A DNA stretch of 64,000 nt from Quatrionicoccus australiensis (GCF_020510425.1 NZ_JAHBAH010000001.1:2089001-2153000), one strand, 5' to 3'. Numbered from the stretch's first letter, positions 30,397 through 39,199 are shown. Numbers and translations are program-made. The notes: generated from the sequence alone by a model not told the origin.

Positions 30397-31464
30397 GTGA
30401 GCCGACCCAAAAACGATACCTTCCTGCGTGCCCTGCTCAAGGAGCCGACCGAATACACCCCGCTCTGGCTGATGCGCCAGGCCGGTCGCTACCTGCCGGA
30501 GTACTGCGAAACCCGCAAGCGGGCCGGCAATTTCCTGAACCTGTGCAAGTCGCCGACCCTGGCCTGCGAAGTCACATTGCAGCCGCTGGCCCGCTACGAC
30601 CTCGACGCGGCCATCCTGTTTTCCGACATCCTGACCGTGCCGGATGCGATGGGGCTCGGTCTCTACTTCGCTGAAGGCGAGGGCCCGCGTTTCGAGCGTC
30701 CGCTGCGCGAGGAGTGGGCGATCAACAACCTGACCGCTACCGATCCCTACGAACATCTCGGCTACGTCATGGATGCGGTGGCCGAAATCCGCCGCGCACT
30801 GGACAACTCGGTACCGCTGATCGGCTTCTCCGGCAGCCCGTACACGCTCGCGTGCTACATGGTTGAAGGCCAGGGTTCGAGCGATTTCCGCCATATCAAG
30901 GGCATGATGTACAGCCGGCCGGACCTGCTGCACAAGATCCTGTCGGTAACGACCGAATCGGTGATTTCCTACTTGAATGCCCAGATCGATTCCGGCGCCC
31001 AGGCCGTGATGATTTTCGATACCTGGGGCGGCTCGCTGTCGAACGCGGCCTACCAGGAGTTCTCGCTGCAATACATGCAGCGCATCGTTGCCGGCCTGAA
31101 GAAGGAAAAGGACGGCCAGCGCATTCCGAGCATCGTGTTCACCAAGAACGGCGGCCTGTGGCTGGAAAAGATTGCCGCGATCGGCTGCGATGCGGTCGGC
31201 CTGGACTGGACGATCGATATCGGCGAAGCGCGTCGCCGCGTGGGCGACAAGGTCACGCTGCAGGGCAATCTCGATCCGAACGTGCTGTTCGCTGGGCCGG
31301 AAGTCGTCGCTGCCGAAGCGAAGAAGGTGCTCGACAGCTTCGGCGCCGGCAACACCGGTCACGTCTTCAACCTGGGTCACGGCATTTCGCAATACACGCC
31401 GCCGGAAAGTGTCACCGCGCTGGTTGAAACCGTGCATGCGCACAGCCGGTTATTACGTAAGTAA
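30397..31464 (+). CDS. hemE: Uroporphyrinogen decarboxylase
   Basis: 355 aa from GTG 30397, chosen because GGAG lies six bases upstream and [14 protein letters not shown] aligns with the E. coli HemE N-terminus; an ATG at 30382 lacks a ribosome site. The enzyme converts uroporphyrinogen III to coproporphyrinogen III in heme synthesis. Signatures: [29 protein letters not shown] (catalytic Asp) and [14 protein letters not shown]. It is followed by the 300-bp AT-rich spacer before priA. Confidence 0.97.
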   Translation: MSRPKNDTFLRALLKEPTEYTPLWLMRQAGRYLPEYCETRKRAGNFLNLCKSPTLACEVTLQPLARYDLDAAILFSDILTVPDAMGLGLYFAEGEGPRFERPLREEWAINNLTATDPYEHLGYVMDAVAEIRRALDNSVPLIGFSGSPYTLACYMVEGQGSSDFRHIKGMMYSRPDLLHKILSVTTESVISYLNAQIDSGAQAVMIFDTWGGSLSNAAYQEFSLQYMQRIVAGLKKEKDGQRIPSIVFTKNGGLWLEKIAAIGCDAVGLDWTIDIGEARRRVGDKVTLQGNLDPNVLFAGPEVVAAEAKKVLDSFGAGNTGHVFNLGHGISQYTPPESVTALVETVHAHSRLLRK

Positions 31465-31540
31465 TAGCCATAAGTAGGGGTCAAGGCGCTACTTATGCAC
31501 AGTGCCTTGATCACCGGAGCAAAGAATTCCGGGAAATCGC

Positions 31541-31569
31541 TTGACAGGACGGTTATTGTCCAAGTTAAT
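31541..31569 (+). promoter_or_regulatory. Candidate sigma-70 promoter in hemE-priA spacer
   Basis: TTGACA, 17-bp gap, GTTAAT. The -35 is perfect and the -10 matches 4 of 6. It could drive priA through a ~190-nt leader, or a short unannotated RNA. Confidence 0.5.
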
Positions 31570-31696
31570 GAATTAAAAGGGATTTGTGTTTTGCCTATTA
31601 TTTCGGCGAAGTGACAAATTCCTTTCCTGACCGCTACTTAGCGCAAACTTCCCGAAGAAATCCACAAAGTTATCCACAGCTTTTGTGGGTAAGATA

Positions 31697-31734
31697 AAAA
31701 CCTTGTCTCTGGCAAGGTTTTCCCCAGGAAAACC
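31697..31734 (+). promoter_or_regulatory. Two mutually exclusive hairpins in the priA leader
   Basis: Hairpin A: AAAACCTTG (31697-31705) pairs with CAAGGTTTT (31713-31721). Hairpin B: GGTTTTCC (31716-31723) pairs with GGAAAACC (31727-31734). Both are perfect and share GGTTTT, so only one can form at a time, as in an attenuator. They end ~30 bp before the priA ATG. Confidence 0.5.
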
Positions 31735-31764
31735 GGAGAAATTTCGGCTCGTCGCCGCTGATCC

Positions 31765-33747
31765 ATGCCCGTCTTACGCGTCGCCCTCGATTTGCCCCTG
31801 CACCGGCTGTTCGATTATGTCGCGGCCGAGGCGTCGACCGCTGACGTCGGCTTGCGCGTGCGCGTGCCCTTCGGGCGCGGCGAGAAAATCGGCATCATCG
31901 TCGAGGTCGCGGCGGGCAGCGACTGGCCGCTCGAACAATTGAAGGTGGCCGGTGAGATCCTGCGCGACGTGCCGCCCCTGCCGGCCGATTTCCTGCGCTT
32001 GTGCGAGTTTGCCAGCAGCTATTACCAGGCGGCCTATGGCGAGGTGTTGTTGCAGGCCTTGCCGGCCGGTCTCAAGCGGCTCGATCCACCGACCCGGCGC
32101 AACGCGCGTCCGGCGAAAGTCACGGAAAGCGTGCCCCGACCGGAGTTGACCGTTGAGCAAGCGGTTGCCGTCGAGGCGATCGATCCGGCCACCGGCTTTG
32201 CCGCGCATCTGCTGCATGGCGTGACCGGCAGCGGCAAGACCGAGGTTTATCTGCGCCTGATCGAGCGCACGCTGGCCGCCGGCCAGCAGGTGCTGCTGCT
32301 GGTCCCGGAAATCAACCTGACGCCGCAGCTCGAAGGCCGGGTGCGGGCGCGTTTTCCCGAGACCGGCGTTGTTTCTCTGCACAGCGAACTCGCCGAGGCG
32401 GCGCGCGAGCGGAACTGGCGGGCTGCCTTTGCCGGCGAGGCGAGCATCGTGCTCGGCACGCGCCTGGCGATTTTCACGCCGCTGCCGCGCCTCGGCCTGA
32501 TCATCATCGACGAGGAGCACGATTCCTCGTTCAAGCAGCAGGACGGCATGCGCTATTCGGCGCGCGATGTCGGCGTCTTTCGCGCCCGTCAGCTTGGCAT
32601 TCCCATTTTGCTTGGTTCGGCGACGCCGTCGCTGGAGTCCTGGGCCAATGCGCAGGGCACGCGCTATAACTTGCTGACGCTCAAGGAGCGGGCCAATCCT
32701 GAAGCCTCGCTGCCCACGGTCCACGTGCTGGATACGCGAAAAATGGTCTTGCAGGAAGGCGTCAGCGCCGCGCTGGTGGCCGGTATCCGCGAGCGCCTGG
32801 CGCGCGGCGAGCAGAGCCTGGTTTTCCTCAACCGGCGTGGCTACGCGCCCGTGCTGGCCTGTCCGGCCTGCGGCTGGGTGTCGCGCTGCACGCGCTGTGC
32901 CGCCAACATGGTGCTGCATCTCGCCGACCGCCGCTTGCGCTGCCATCATTGCGGCTGCGAGCATCGCATCCCGAAGGCCTGCCCGACCTGCGGCAACCAG
33001 GACATTCATCCTTTCGGGCGCGGCACGCAGCGCCTCGAAGGCTGGCTGCGCGAAACCTTCCCGGAAGCGCGCATCCTGCGCGTCGACCGCGATTCGGTGA
33101 AAAGCCGCAAGCAATGGGAAGCGATCCTCGAACGCATCCACGGCGGTGAGGCCGACATTCTGGTCGGCACGCAGATGCTGGCCAAGGGCCACGATTTCCC
33201 CAAGCTGACCCTGGTCGGCGTGCTCGGCGCCGATTCGGCGCTCTTTGCCGCCGACTGGCGCGCCCCGGAGCGCCTGTTCGCGCAGTTGATGCAGGTCGCC
33301 GGCCGCGCCGGCCGCGCCGAGCTGAAGGGCGAAGTGCTGATCCAGACGCAGTATCCGGATCATTCGCTGTACGCGGCGCTGGTCAAACACGATTACCCCG
33401 GTTTTGCCGCGACCCTGCTCAAGGAGCGCGAGCAGGCCGGTTTCCCGCCTTATGCCTTCCAGGCCATGCTGCGCGCCGAAGCGCCGCTGATGGCCGATGC
33501 CATCGCCTTTCTGACCACGGCGGCCAGCCTGCCGGTGGTCGCCGAGCACGGCAATATCCTGGTGTTCGATCCGATCCCGATGAAAATGGCGCGCCTGGCC
33601 AATCTCGAACGCGGTCAACTGCTCGTCGAATCGCATTCCCGGCCGGCCATGCAGGCTTTCCTGCCGTATTGGCGCGAAGCCGTCGAAGGCATCAAGGCGC
33701 CTGCGAAATTGCGCTGGCATATCGAAGTCGACCCCTACGAATTCTGA
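31765..33747 (+). CDS. priA: Primosomal protein N', replication-restart helicase
   Basis: 660 aa (E. coli 732). N-terminal fork-binding domain (1-110; MPVLRVALDLPLHRLFDYV), Walker A HGVTGSGKTEVYL, Walker B variant IIIDEEHD, helicase motif GSATPSLESW, and a zinc region with four CxxC pairs (CPAC, CTRC, CHHC, CPTC). PriA recognises abandoned forks and reloads DnaB. The ATG has no clear ribosome site nearby and is preceded by alternative hairpins, so post-transcriptional control is possible. Confidence 0.96.
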   Translation: MPVLRVALDLPLHRLFDYVAAEASTADVGLRVRVPFGRGEKIGIIVEVAAGSDWPLEQLKVAGEILRDVPPLPADFLRLCEFASSYYQAAYGEVLLQALPAGLKRLDPPTRRNARPAKVTESVPRPELTVEQAVAVEAIDPATGFAAHLLHGVTGSGKTEVYLRLIERTLAAGQQVLLLVPEINLTPQLEGRVRARFPETGVVSLHSELAEAARERNWRAAFAGEASIVLGTRLAIFTPLPRLGLIIIDEEHDSSFKQQDGMRYSARDVGVFRARQLGIPILLGSATPSLESWANAQGTRYNLLTLKERANPEASLPTVHVLDTRKMVLQEGVSAALVAGIRERLARGEQSLVFLNRRGYAPVLACPACGWVSRCTRCAANMVLHLADRRLRCHHCGCEHRIPKACPTCGNQDIHPFGRGTQRLEGWLRETFPEARILRVDRDSVKSRKQWEAILERIHGGEADILVGTQMLAKGHDFPKLTLVGVLGADSALFAADWRAPERLFAQLMQVAGRAGRAELKGEVLIQTQYPDHSLYAALVKHDYPGFAATLLKEREQAGFPPYAFQAMLRAEAPLMADAIAFLTTAASLPVVAEHGNILVFDPIPMKMARLANLERGQLLVESHSRPAMQAFLPYWREAVEGIKAPAKLRWHIEVDPYEF

Positions 33748-33798
33748 CCGGCACGACCCTTGCGGATAGATGCACCCAAACCACTCAAGGAGGGTGTC

Positions 33799-34800
33799 AT
33801 GCGTATCCAGGAATCGAACGTTCAACTCTCGGCCAATCACGAGGCCAGTCGCAGCCAAACCAGCGAAACGACCATGAACACGGACTTTCGCGCCTTGTTC
33901 AAGAGCCTCGCGGCGGTCCCGGACGAAGGCGAGGCAGCGGTGCGCCAGCGCGTGCAGAAACTGTTGCAGTCGCTGGTCGACGCCATTCTTGCCGCGATCG
34001 ATGGCAAGAAATGCAGCGACGATCTTGCCGCCGGCAAGGATTTGCCGGCCGAGGCGGCAAGTACGGCAAGCTCGGCGCCCGCCGGTCGCGCTGCGGAAAT
34101 CACCTGGCAGCGCACGGTGTGTGAAACCGTTTCCGAGTCGGAGCGGACCGATGTCTGCGGTAGCGGCAAGGTGAAAACCTGCGATGGCCGGGCGATCGAC
34201 TTCGACTTCTCGCTCGCTCTTTCACGCGATTACCAGAGCACGAAGACGAGCAGCGAATCCGGCAGCATCGCGTTGCGCGACCCGCTGGTGCTCAGCTTTT
34301 CCGGCAATTCCTGCGAGTTGACCGATGAGCGCCTGAGCTTTGACCTGAATGCCGATGGTGTCGCGGAGCAGATTCCCGGTCTGGGGGCCGCCAGTTGCTT
34401 CCTGGTCTTCGACCGTAACGGCAACGGCAAGGCCGACAACGGCAGCGAGTTGTTCGGTGTGGCCAGCGGCTACGGCTTTAACGACCTCGCCAAGCTCGAC
34501 AGCGACCACAACGGCTGGATAGACGAGGCGGACCCGGCGTGGAGCCAGCTTGGCCTGTGGTCGGGCAAGGACTACCAGACGTTGGGCGAAGGCGGCGTCG
34601 GCGCGCTTTACACCGGCGCGGTCGACGCGCCGTTTTCGCTCAAAACCAGGGACAACGAACTGCTCGGCCAGATCCGGGCGGCCGGTGTCTATCTCTCCGA
34701 AGCGGGCGAGGTGGGCAACCTGCAGCAGGTCGATTTGGCCGTTTCAGCTGCGTCGACCGCCCAGGAACAGCCAGAGCAGAGCCAGCAACTGGCCGCCTAG
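33799..34800 (+). CDS. EF-hand-like calcium-binding protein of unknown function
   Basis: 333 aa from ATG 33799, with a strong ribosome site (AAGGAGGG). No signal peptide. The N-terminal part (1-130) is helical and Ala/Glu-rich; the middle has three Cys within VCETVSESERTDVC..KTCDG. The C-terminal half carries three Asp-rich loops: DLNADG, DRNGNGKADNGSELFG and DSDHNGWIDEAD, the pattern seen in dockerin/EF-hand-like modules of large RTX-type surface proteins. The role is unknown. The last 57 bp overlap the convergent MFS gene. Confidence 0.7.
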   Translation: MRIQESNVQLSANHEASRSQTSETTMNTDFRALFKSLAAVPDEGEAAVRQRVQKLLQSLVDAILAAIDGKKCSDDLAAGKDLPAEAASTASSAPAGRAAEITWQRTVCETVSESERTDVCGSGKVKTCDGRAIDFDFSLALSRDYQSTKTSSESGSIALRDPLVLSFSGNSCELTDERLSFDLNADGVAEQIPGLGAASCFLVFDRNGNGKADNGSELFGVASGYGFNDLAKLDSDHNGWIDEADPAWSQLGLWSGKDYQTLGEGGVGALYTGAVDAPFSLKTRDNELLGQIRAAGVYLSEAGEVGNLQQVDLAVSAASTAQEQPEQSQQLAA

Positions 34801-35964
34801 CAGGCTGAAAAAGGCGGCGCGGAAGGCTGCGTCGCCAGTCCAGCCGGCGGCCTGCAGGTTGTCGACGAGGATGCCGATGCCCCATTGCAAGCCGAAGGCA
34901 CCGGCAAAGACGAGCAGATTGAGTGCCGTGTTGGCGCGTCCCGACAGAGCCGGTGGAAACGCCTGTGCGACCAGCGAATAGGATATGTTGGACAGCGAGA
35001 AGCAGGCGCCGAGCACCGGCCACAGCAGGTTGCCGGCTAGCGTCGGCTGGGCGCTGATCAGGCCGAAGCAGGCGAGGGCGACCAGCATCGCGCCGAGGTA
35101 GAGCTTGTCCAGGGAAATGCCGCGCCGGACCAGTCGCGTCGCGAAGAATCCCATGAACAGGAAGCCGGCGAGCATGGCGGCGCTGATCAGGGTCAGGCGA
35201 TAGGCGATGCCGGTACCCGCCAGCCCTTCGAGCACCGTCATCCAGCGCGAGGCCCACAGGCCCTGTACGGCCATGAAACCGCCGGTGAAGAAGAAACCCA
35301 TCGGCGCATAGCGCCAGAAATGCCGGCTGGCGAATATGCTGCGTACGCCAGCCATTTGCGCGGCAAAGCCGCCGGCCTGCTTTTCCTCGCCGGCCTTGTC
35401 GGGAACCAGGAACCAGAGCAGCGCGGCGACGAGCAGGGTAGTTGCGGCCAGGCCGAGGGCGATCTCGCGCCAGCTGGCGAAGCCGAGCGCCAGTTCGAGC
35501 GGTTTCGACGCGGCGAGCGCACCGAGGCCGCCCGAGGCCATGATCCAGCCGGTCAGCGAGGCCTGGCGCTCAGGCGGAAACCATTGGCTGAAGGCCTTGA
35601 ACGAGGCCATCAGGCAGGCCGAGACGCCAAGTCCGATCAGCGCCCGCCCGCTGGCCAGGCCGCCCAGCGTGTCGGATAGCGCAAAGACGGCGGCGCCGGC
35701 GGCGGCGAGCAGAAGCAGGCCAGCCTCGACGCGGCGCGGCCCGAAGCGGTCGAGCAGCATGCCGAGCGGCAACTGCGCCGCGCCAAAGGCAAGGAAATAG
35801 GTGCTGGTCAGCAGGCCGAGGGCGTTGTCGCCAAGCGCCAGCTCGCGCGCCAGCACCGGGCCGATCACGGCATTGGCGGTGCGGAACAGGTAGGACAGGA
35901 AATAACCTGCGGCAAAGGGCAGGAAGAGGCTGATCCACAGCCGGCGTTGGTTGCTCTGATTCAT
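34744..35964 (-). CDS. MFS transporter
   Basis: 406 aa with about twelve hydrophobic segments. N-terminal SLFLPFAAGYFLSYLFRTANAV and the loop 2-3 signature GMLLDRFGPRRVEAG mark the major facilitator superfamily. The substrate cannot be told from sequence. The 3' end overlaps the convergent EF-hand-like gene by 57 bp, which is unusually long. A parS-like site lies just upstream of its start. Confidence 0.85.
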   Translation of the reverse strand: MNQSNQRRLWISLFLPFAAGYFLSYLFRTANAVIGPVLARELALGDNALGLLTSTYFLAFGAAQLPLGMLLDRFGPRRVEAGLLLLAAAGAAVFALSDTLGGLASGRALIGLGVSACLMASFKAFSQWFPPERQASLTGWIMASGGLGALAASKPLELALGFASWREIALGLAATTLLVAALLWFLVPDKAGEEKQAGGFAAQMAGVRSIFASRHFWRYAPMGFFFTGGFMAVQGLWASRWMTVLEGLAGTGIAYRLTLISAAMLAGFLFMGFFATRLVRRGISLDKLYLGAMLVALACFGLISAQPTLAGNLLWPVLGACFSLSNISYSLVAQAFPPALSGRANTALNLLVFAGAFGLQWGIGILVDNLQAAGWTGDAAFRAAFFSLLGGQLLALLWLFLGGRRS

Positions 35965-35973
35965 GGCTTTCCA

Positions 35974-35989
35974 GGTTTCACGTGGAACT
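35974..35989. other. parS-like ParB-binding site 4 (MOSC gene 3' end)
   Basis: Core GTTTCACGTGGAAC at 35975-35988, a full match to GTTYCACGTGAAAC on the minus strand. It overlaps the last codons and stop of the MOSC gene and the 13-bp gap to the MFS gene. Confidence 0.83.
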
Positions 35990-36646
35990 GCTCGCCTGAT
36001 TCTGGTGCAGCCAGGCGAGGCGGGTTTCGATTTTTTGCCGCCAACCCTGCGCCATGCCGGGCGCGGCGGCGAGAGCGGCCAGTTCGGCGAGCGGCGGGCG
36101 ATGCGTCTGGCAGAGCAGCAGGGCGGCGGCCAGCGTCAGGCTGTTGCTGGCGGCTTGTTCCAGAATCAGCTCGGCGCCGGGTTCAACCCGGCCGGGCGTC
36201 AGGACGCGCCAGTACCAGCCGGTCAGGCGTTGTTCGGCGATGAACAGCGCCATGCCGTCGCTGGCAAAACGCTCGTCGATCTTCCAGCACGGATTGCGCG
36301 GCTGGCAGACCTGCAGGCGGGCGTTGCCCAGGCGGTAGATGTCGCCGATGCAGACATCGCTTTCGTCGAGGTCGGCGGTGGCGATGTTTTCGCCGAGACT
36401 GCCGGGAACAAGTTGCGCCGCGGCTTCCGGAAAGCGGGCGGCCAGTCGTGCGTAATGCCGGCTCGGGTAGAGATGGACGGCTTTTTCCGGCCCGCCGTGT
36501 ACGCGCCGGTCGGCCTGATGGTCGCTGGTGAAGCCTTCCGGGCCGAGTTCGAGCGGGCTGCTCGCCGGCTGTTTGTAGATGCCGCTTGGCCGGCCGGATT
36601 CAGGAAGCGGCCGGATGTCGCCGACGAAGAGAGAGATGTGCGCCAT
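35978..36646 (-). CDS. MOSC-domain protein, YiiM type
   Basis: 222 aa. The MOSC (molybdenum cofactor sulfurase C-terminal) domain covers ~25-165, with GFTSDHQADRRVHGGPEKAV, GENIA and the conserved Cys region CQPRNPCWKID. A C-terminal helical '3-alpha' domain follows (~170-215). YiiM in E. coli, which has the same layout, reduces N-hydroxylated bases using molybdenum cofactor. It is 18 bp after the fructokinase gene on the same strand. Confidence 0.87.
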   Translation of the reverse strand: MAHISLFVGDIRPLPESGRPSGIYKQPASSPLELGPEGFTSDHQADRRVHGGPEKAVHLYPSRHYARLAARFPEAAAQLVPGSLGENIATADLDESDVCIGDIYRLGNARLQVCQPRNPCWKIDERFASDGMALFIAEQRLTGWYWRVLTPGRVEPGAELILEQAASNSLTLAAALLLCQTHRPPLAELAALAAAPGMAQGWRQKIETRLAWLHQNQASSST

Positions 36647-36664
36647 GGTCGCCGGATTTTGCCA

Positions 36665-37558
36665 CTAATTCCACAACCAGGCGGCGCCGCGTACCCCCGA
36701 GGAATCCCCATGTGTCGGGGGCAGGATCTTGTTGTAAAAAACGTCGGAAAAAACATGTGGACCGCAGGCCGCCGGCAAGTTGCGGTAGAGGCGCTGCATT
36801 TTCGACAGGCCGCCGCCGAGCACGATCACGTCCGGGTCGAGGATGTTGATGATGCCGGCCAGGGCACGGCCAAGGCGGGCTTCGTAGCGCGCCAGGGTGG
36901 CGCTGCAGGCGGCATCGCCGGCGTTGGCGCGGGCTTCGATCTCGATCGCATTCAAGGCCTCGCCGCTGTTGATCAGATGGTCGCGCGCCATGGCCGGACC
37001 GGACAGCCAGGCTTCGACGCAGCCGCGGTGGCCGCAATAACAATCCGGCGCCGGGCCGTTATCGCCGTCCGCAGGCGGCAAGGGGTTATGCCCCCATTCG
37101 CCGGCTATCGCGTTGGCGCCGGTCAGTACCCGGCCATGGACGACGATGCCGCCGCCGACGCCGGTGCCGAGAATGACGCCAAAGACGATATTTGCGCCCC
37201 GGCCGCTGCCGTCGATGGCTTCGGACAAGGCAAAGCAGTTGGCGTCGTTGGCCAGACGGATTTCACGCTGGAGCAGGGTTTGCAGATCCTGGCGCAGCGG
37301 CTGGCCGATCAGGCAGGTGGAGTTGGCATTCTTGATCAGGCCGGTCGCCAGCGATTCGGCGCCGGGGATGGCGAGGCCGACGCTGCCGCGTTGGCCGAGT
37401 TCATTTTCGGTATTTTCGACCAGTCGACCGATGGCCGCCAGCGTCGCCCGGTAATCGCCCTGCGGGGTGGCGATGCGCCGGCGCAGCCGTTCGTTGCCAT
37501 CGTCGGCGAGCGCGATGATCTCGATCTTGCTGCCGCCGAGGTCGATGCCGAGACGCAA
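36665..37558 (-). CDS. mak: Fructokinase, ROK family
   Basis: 297 aa sugar kinase closely resembling E. coli Mak/YajF: N-terminal MRLGIDLGGSKIEIIAL (ATP site), KNANSTCLIGQP, the catalytic Asp in LANDANCFALSEA, zinc ligands in GEWGHNPLP and CYCGHRGCVE, and the C-terminal HGDSSGVRGAAWLW. It phosphorylates fructose, possibly other hexoses. The start is TTG at 37558, three bases after the preceding stop, and aligns exactly with the E. coli N-terminus. Confidence 0.92.
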   Translation of the reverse strand: MRLGIDLGGSKIEIIALADDGNERLRRRIATPQGDYRATLAAIGRLVENTENELGQRGSVGLAIPGAESLATGLIKNANSTCLIGQPLRQDLQTLLQREIRLANDANCFALSEAIDGSGRGANIVFGVILGTGVGGGIVVHGRVLTGANAIAGEWGHNPLPPADGDNGPAPDCYCGHRGCVEAWLSGPAMARDHLINSGEALNAIEIEARANAGDAACSATLARYEARLGRALAGIINILDPDVIVLGGGLSKMQRLYRNLPAACGPHVFSDVFYNKILPPTHGDSSGVRGAAWLWN

Positions 37559-37561
37559 GGC

Positions 37562-38212
37562 TCAGACCCGGACGGCTATGCCCTTGACGTTGCCGTAGGT
37601 GGTGGTCAATGTGCGCAGCACGCTGCCGCCGGCTTCGAGGAGCAGCATGAAGAGATTGCGTTCGGAATACAGGCAGACCGGGCCCTTGATGCCGTATTTC
37701 TTGACCATCGGCGGTGCCAGCTCGCAGAAGCGCGCTTCGACATCTTCGTCGTAGCAGGCGTAGCCCTCGCTCAGTTCGGAGTGCAGGCCGAGGATGGAGA
37801 CGTAGAGCTTGCCGCCGATGCGCAGCTTGTGCAGCAATTCGCGGACGAGCTGGCGCGCTTCGGCATAAGGCAGGCCGCACAGGCTGCGCCGCACGATGAT
37901 GATGTCGAAAGGCTCGCCGGATGAGTTTTCGGGTGGCTGCGGCAGGGCGCAGGGGGCGAAGCTGATTTCGTTGCCCATGCCGGCGGCGAGAATGCGGCCA
38001 TTGATGTCCTGGCGTCGCGACTCGTCGTCGGCGACGGTGACCTGGGCGCCGAGGCGGGCGAACTCGGTGGCCAGTTGGCAATGACCGGCTGGCATGATCA
38101 GTACCGATACCCGGTTGTCGAAGCGATGGCGTTTGACGCACTCTTCCAGCGCGAAGCGTTCGAGCTCGTCGGTGCCTGGCTCCATCGGATTGACGGTACT
38201 ATGTGTACTCAT
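37562..38212 (-). CDS. Putative class I SAM-dependent methyltransferase
   Basis: 216 aa. A Rossmann pattern is visible (VSVLIMPAGHCQLATEFARL, QVTVADD, FDIIIVRRSLCGLP, LLHKLRIGGKLYVSIL), giving the order motif I, II, IV, V. The usual GxGxG of motif I is replaced by PAGHC, so SAM binding is not certain. GGGAGAG eight bases before the ATG gives a good start. It sits 3 bp before fructokinase; target unknown. Confidence 0.6.
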   Translation of the reverse strand: MSTHSTVNPMEPGTDELERFALEECVKRHRFDNRVSVLIMPAGHCQLATEFARLGAQVTVADDESRRQDINGRILAAGMGNEISFAPCALPQPPENSSGEPFDIIIVRRSLCGLPYAEARQLVRELLHKLRIGGKLYVSILGLHSELSEGYACYDEDVEARFCELAPPMVKKYGIKGPVCLYSERNLFMLLLEAGGSVLRTLTTTYGNVKGIAVRV

Positions 38213-38288
38213 GCTTTATCTCTCCCTTGAGTTCATTGTGCACGATGGCCGGGTGCTCTGACAACCCGGATGGTCAAAGGAAGCAAAT

Positions 38289-38615
38289 ATGCTGGTTAGA
38301 TTTGTATCGAGTGAAACGGGCGAAGTCCTGATGTTTGCCGAAACGGCGAAGATCTTGCTGGAAGCCATCGGCAAGGAAACGACGGCGCGTGGCACTTTCA
38401 CGCGGGAGGAAATGCCGCTTGCCGCCGAGGCTTTGCGCCAGGCGGTGGCACGTGCCGGCAAGCCGCCCGAGGAAGATGAAGAAGAACGCGACAAGACCAA
38501 GCCGCCGGTGGTCGCACTCGGTACGCGTGCCTGGCCGTTGATTGAAATGCTCGACCGCACCGGTCGTTCCGGTCCGGACGCCAACATCATCTGGGAAGCG
38601 TCAGAAGCCTTCTGA
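38289..38615 (+). CDS. DUF1840 family protein
   Basis: 108 aa. MLVRFVSSETGEVLMFAETAKILLEAIG at the start and the late ALGTRAWPLIEML are the conserved ends of DUF1840, a small betaproteobacterial family of unknown function. The middle is acidic (EEDEEERDK). Good ribosome site AAGGAAG six bases before the ATG. Single gene between two divergent/convergent minus-strand genes. Confidence 0.8.
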   Translation: MLVRFVSSETGEVLMFAETAKILLEAIGKETTARGTFTREEMPLAAEALRQAVARAGKPPEEDEEERDKTKPPVVALGTRAWPLIEMLDRTGRSGPDANIIWEASEAF

Positions 38616-38629
38616 CGCCCGATCCGTGC

Positions 38630-39199
38630 TCAGAAGAGCTCGATGTCGTCGTTCTTGTCCTTCATTTCCGCCATGAAATGATCGATCGCTTCCTGCACCG
38701 GCATGCCCTGCATGACCGCTTCGAACATCGCGATTTCTTCGCGGGTCGTGTACTTGCACTTGATCTTTGACTGCAGCGCGACCCATTCACCCGGATTGAA
38801 CAGGCGCCCGGTGTCGCCGACCAGATCGCTCAAGTCGCCGAGGCTGATGCCGACGTGGGCGAGGCGCTGCACCAGCTTGTCGTAAAACTGGAAGGCGATG
38901 ATCGCCTGGTGCACCATGCTCGAGACGTGTTCCGAGATGCCGCCGAGATTCTTCTTGGCTTCGCCGACCGAACCATCGTCGGGCAGGGTTTCGACGGTAT
39001 CGGAGATGGTCCGCATATAGCCGGCCATGGTCGTGAAGGAATCGGTCAGCACTTCGACCGAAGCATTGCTGTCCTTCATTGCCGCTTCGATCTGGACGGC
39101 GGCCAGTTCCAGCATCAGCACGGTTTCACGGACCTGGCTCCAGTTCAGGTCGGGGCTGTGGGCGCTTGAGCCACGTTGGTGGTGTGTCTTGTTGCTCAT
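38630..39199 (-). CDS. Helical protein with CheZ-like features (putative)
   Basis: 189 aa, almost entirely helical, with no signal peptide or membrane segment. A central segment AFQFYDKLVQRLAHVGISL resembles the FQD..QR region of chemotaxis phosphatase-like proteins. The extreme C-terminus NDDIELF is an acidic-hydrophobic tail reminiscent of the CheY-binding tail of CheZ. The link to chemotaxis is inference; no other chemotaxis gene is in the window. Confidence 0.5.
   Translation of the reverse strand: MSNKTHHQRGSSAHSPDLNWSQVRETVLMLELAAVQIEAAMKDSNASVEVLTDSFTTMAGYMRTISDTVETLPDDGSVGEAKKNLGGISEHVSSMVHQAIIAFQFYDKLVQRLAHVGISLGDLSDLVGDTGRLFNPGEWVALQSKIKCKYTTREEIAMFEAVMQGMPVQEAIDHFMAEMKDKNDDIELF

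Larger units (their letters stand above)
31465..31764. other. AT-rich hemE-priA spacer with DnaA boxes (possible origin-like or DnaA-titration region)
   Basis: 300 bp with no plausible gene, visibly AT-richer than its surroundings. Two perfect DnaA boxes (TTATNCACA): TTATGCACA at 31493-31501 and TTATCCACA at 31670-31678. Weaker ones: AAATCCACA at 31658-31666 and, on the minus strand, TTACCCACA (31684-31692). It also holds a 9-bp inverted repeat (CATAAGTAG 31469-31477 / CTACTTATG 31489-31497), two copies of CGCTACTTA (31487, 31632) and an AT-rich core around 31561-31610. Caulobacter places its origin beside hemE; whether this region does anything similar is unknown. Confidence 0.5.

Noticed and set aside
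29092..31443. 783-codon minus-strand frame over ntrX and hemE
   Set aside because: It is antisense to two clear genes, and its translation is Gln/Arg/His-rich shadow sequence.
38445..38456. Other CACGTG hexamers (for example 38448 and 32722) as further parS sites
   Set aside because: Their flanks do not match GTTYC..GAAAC, so they are ordinary coding hexamers.
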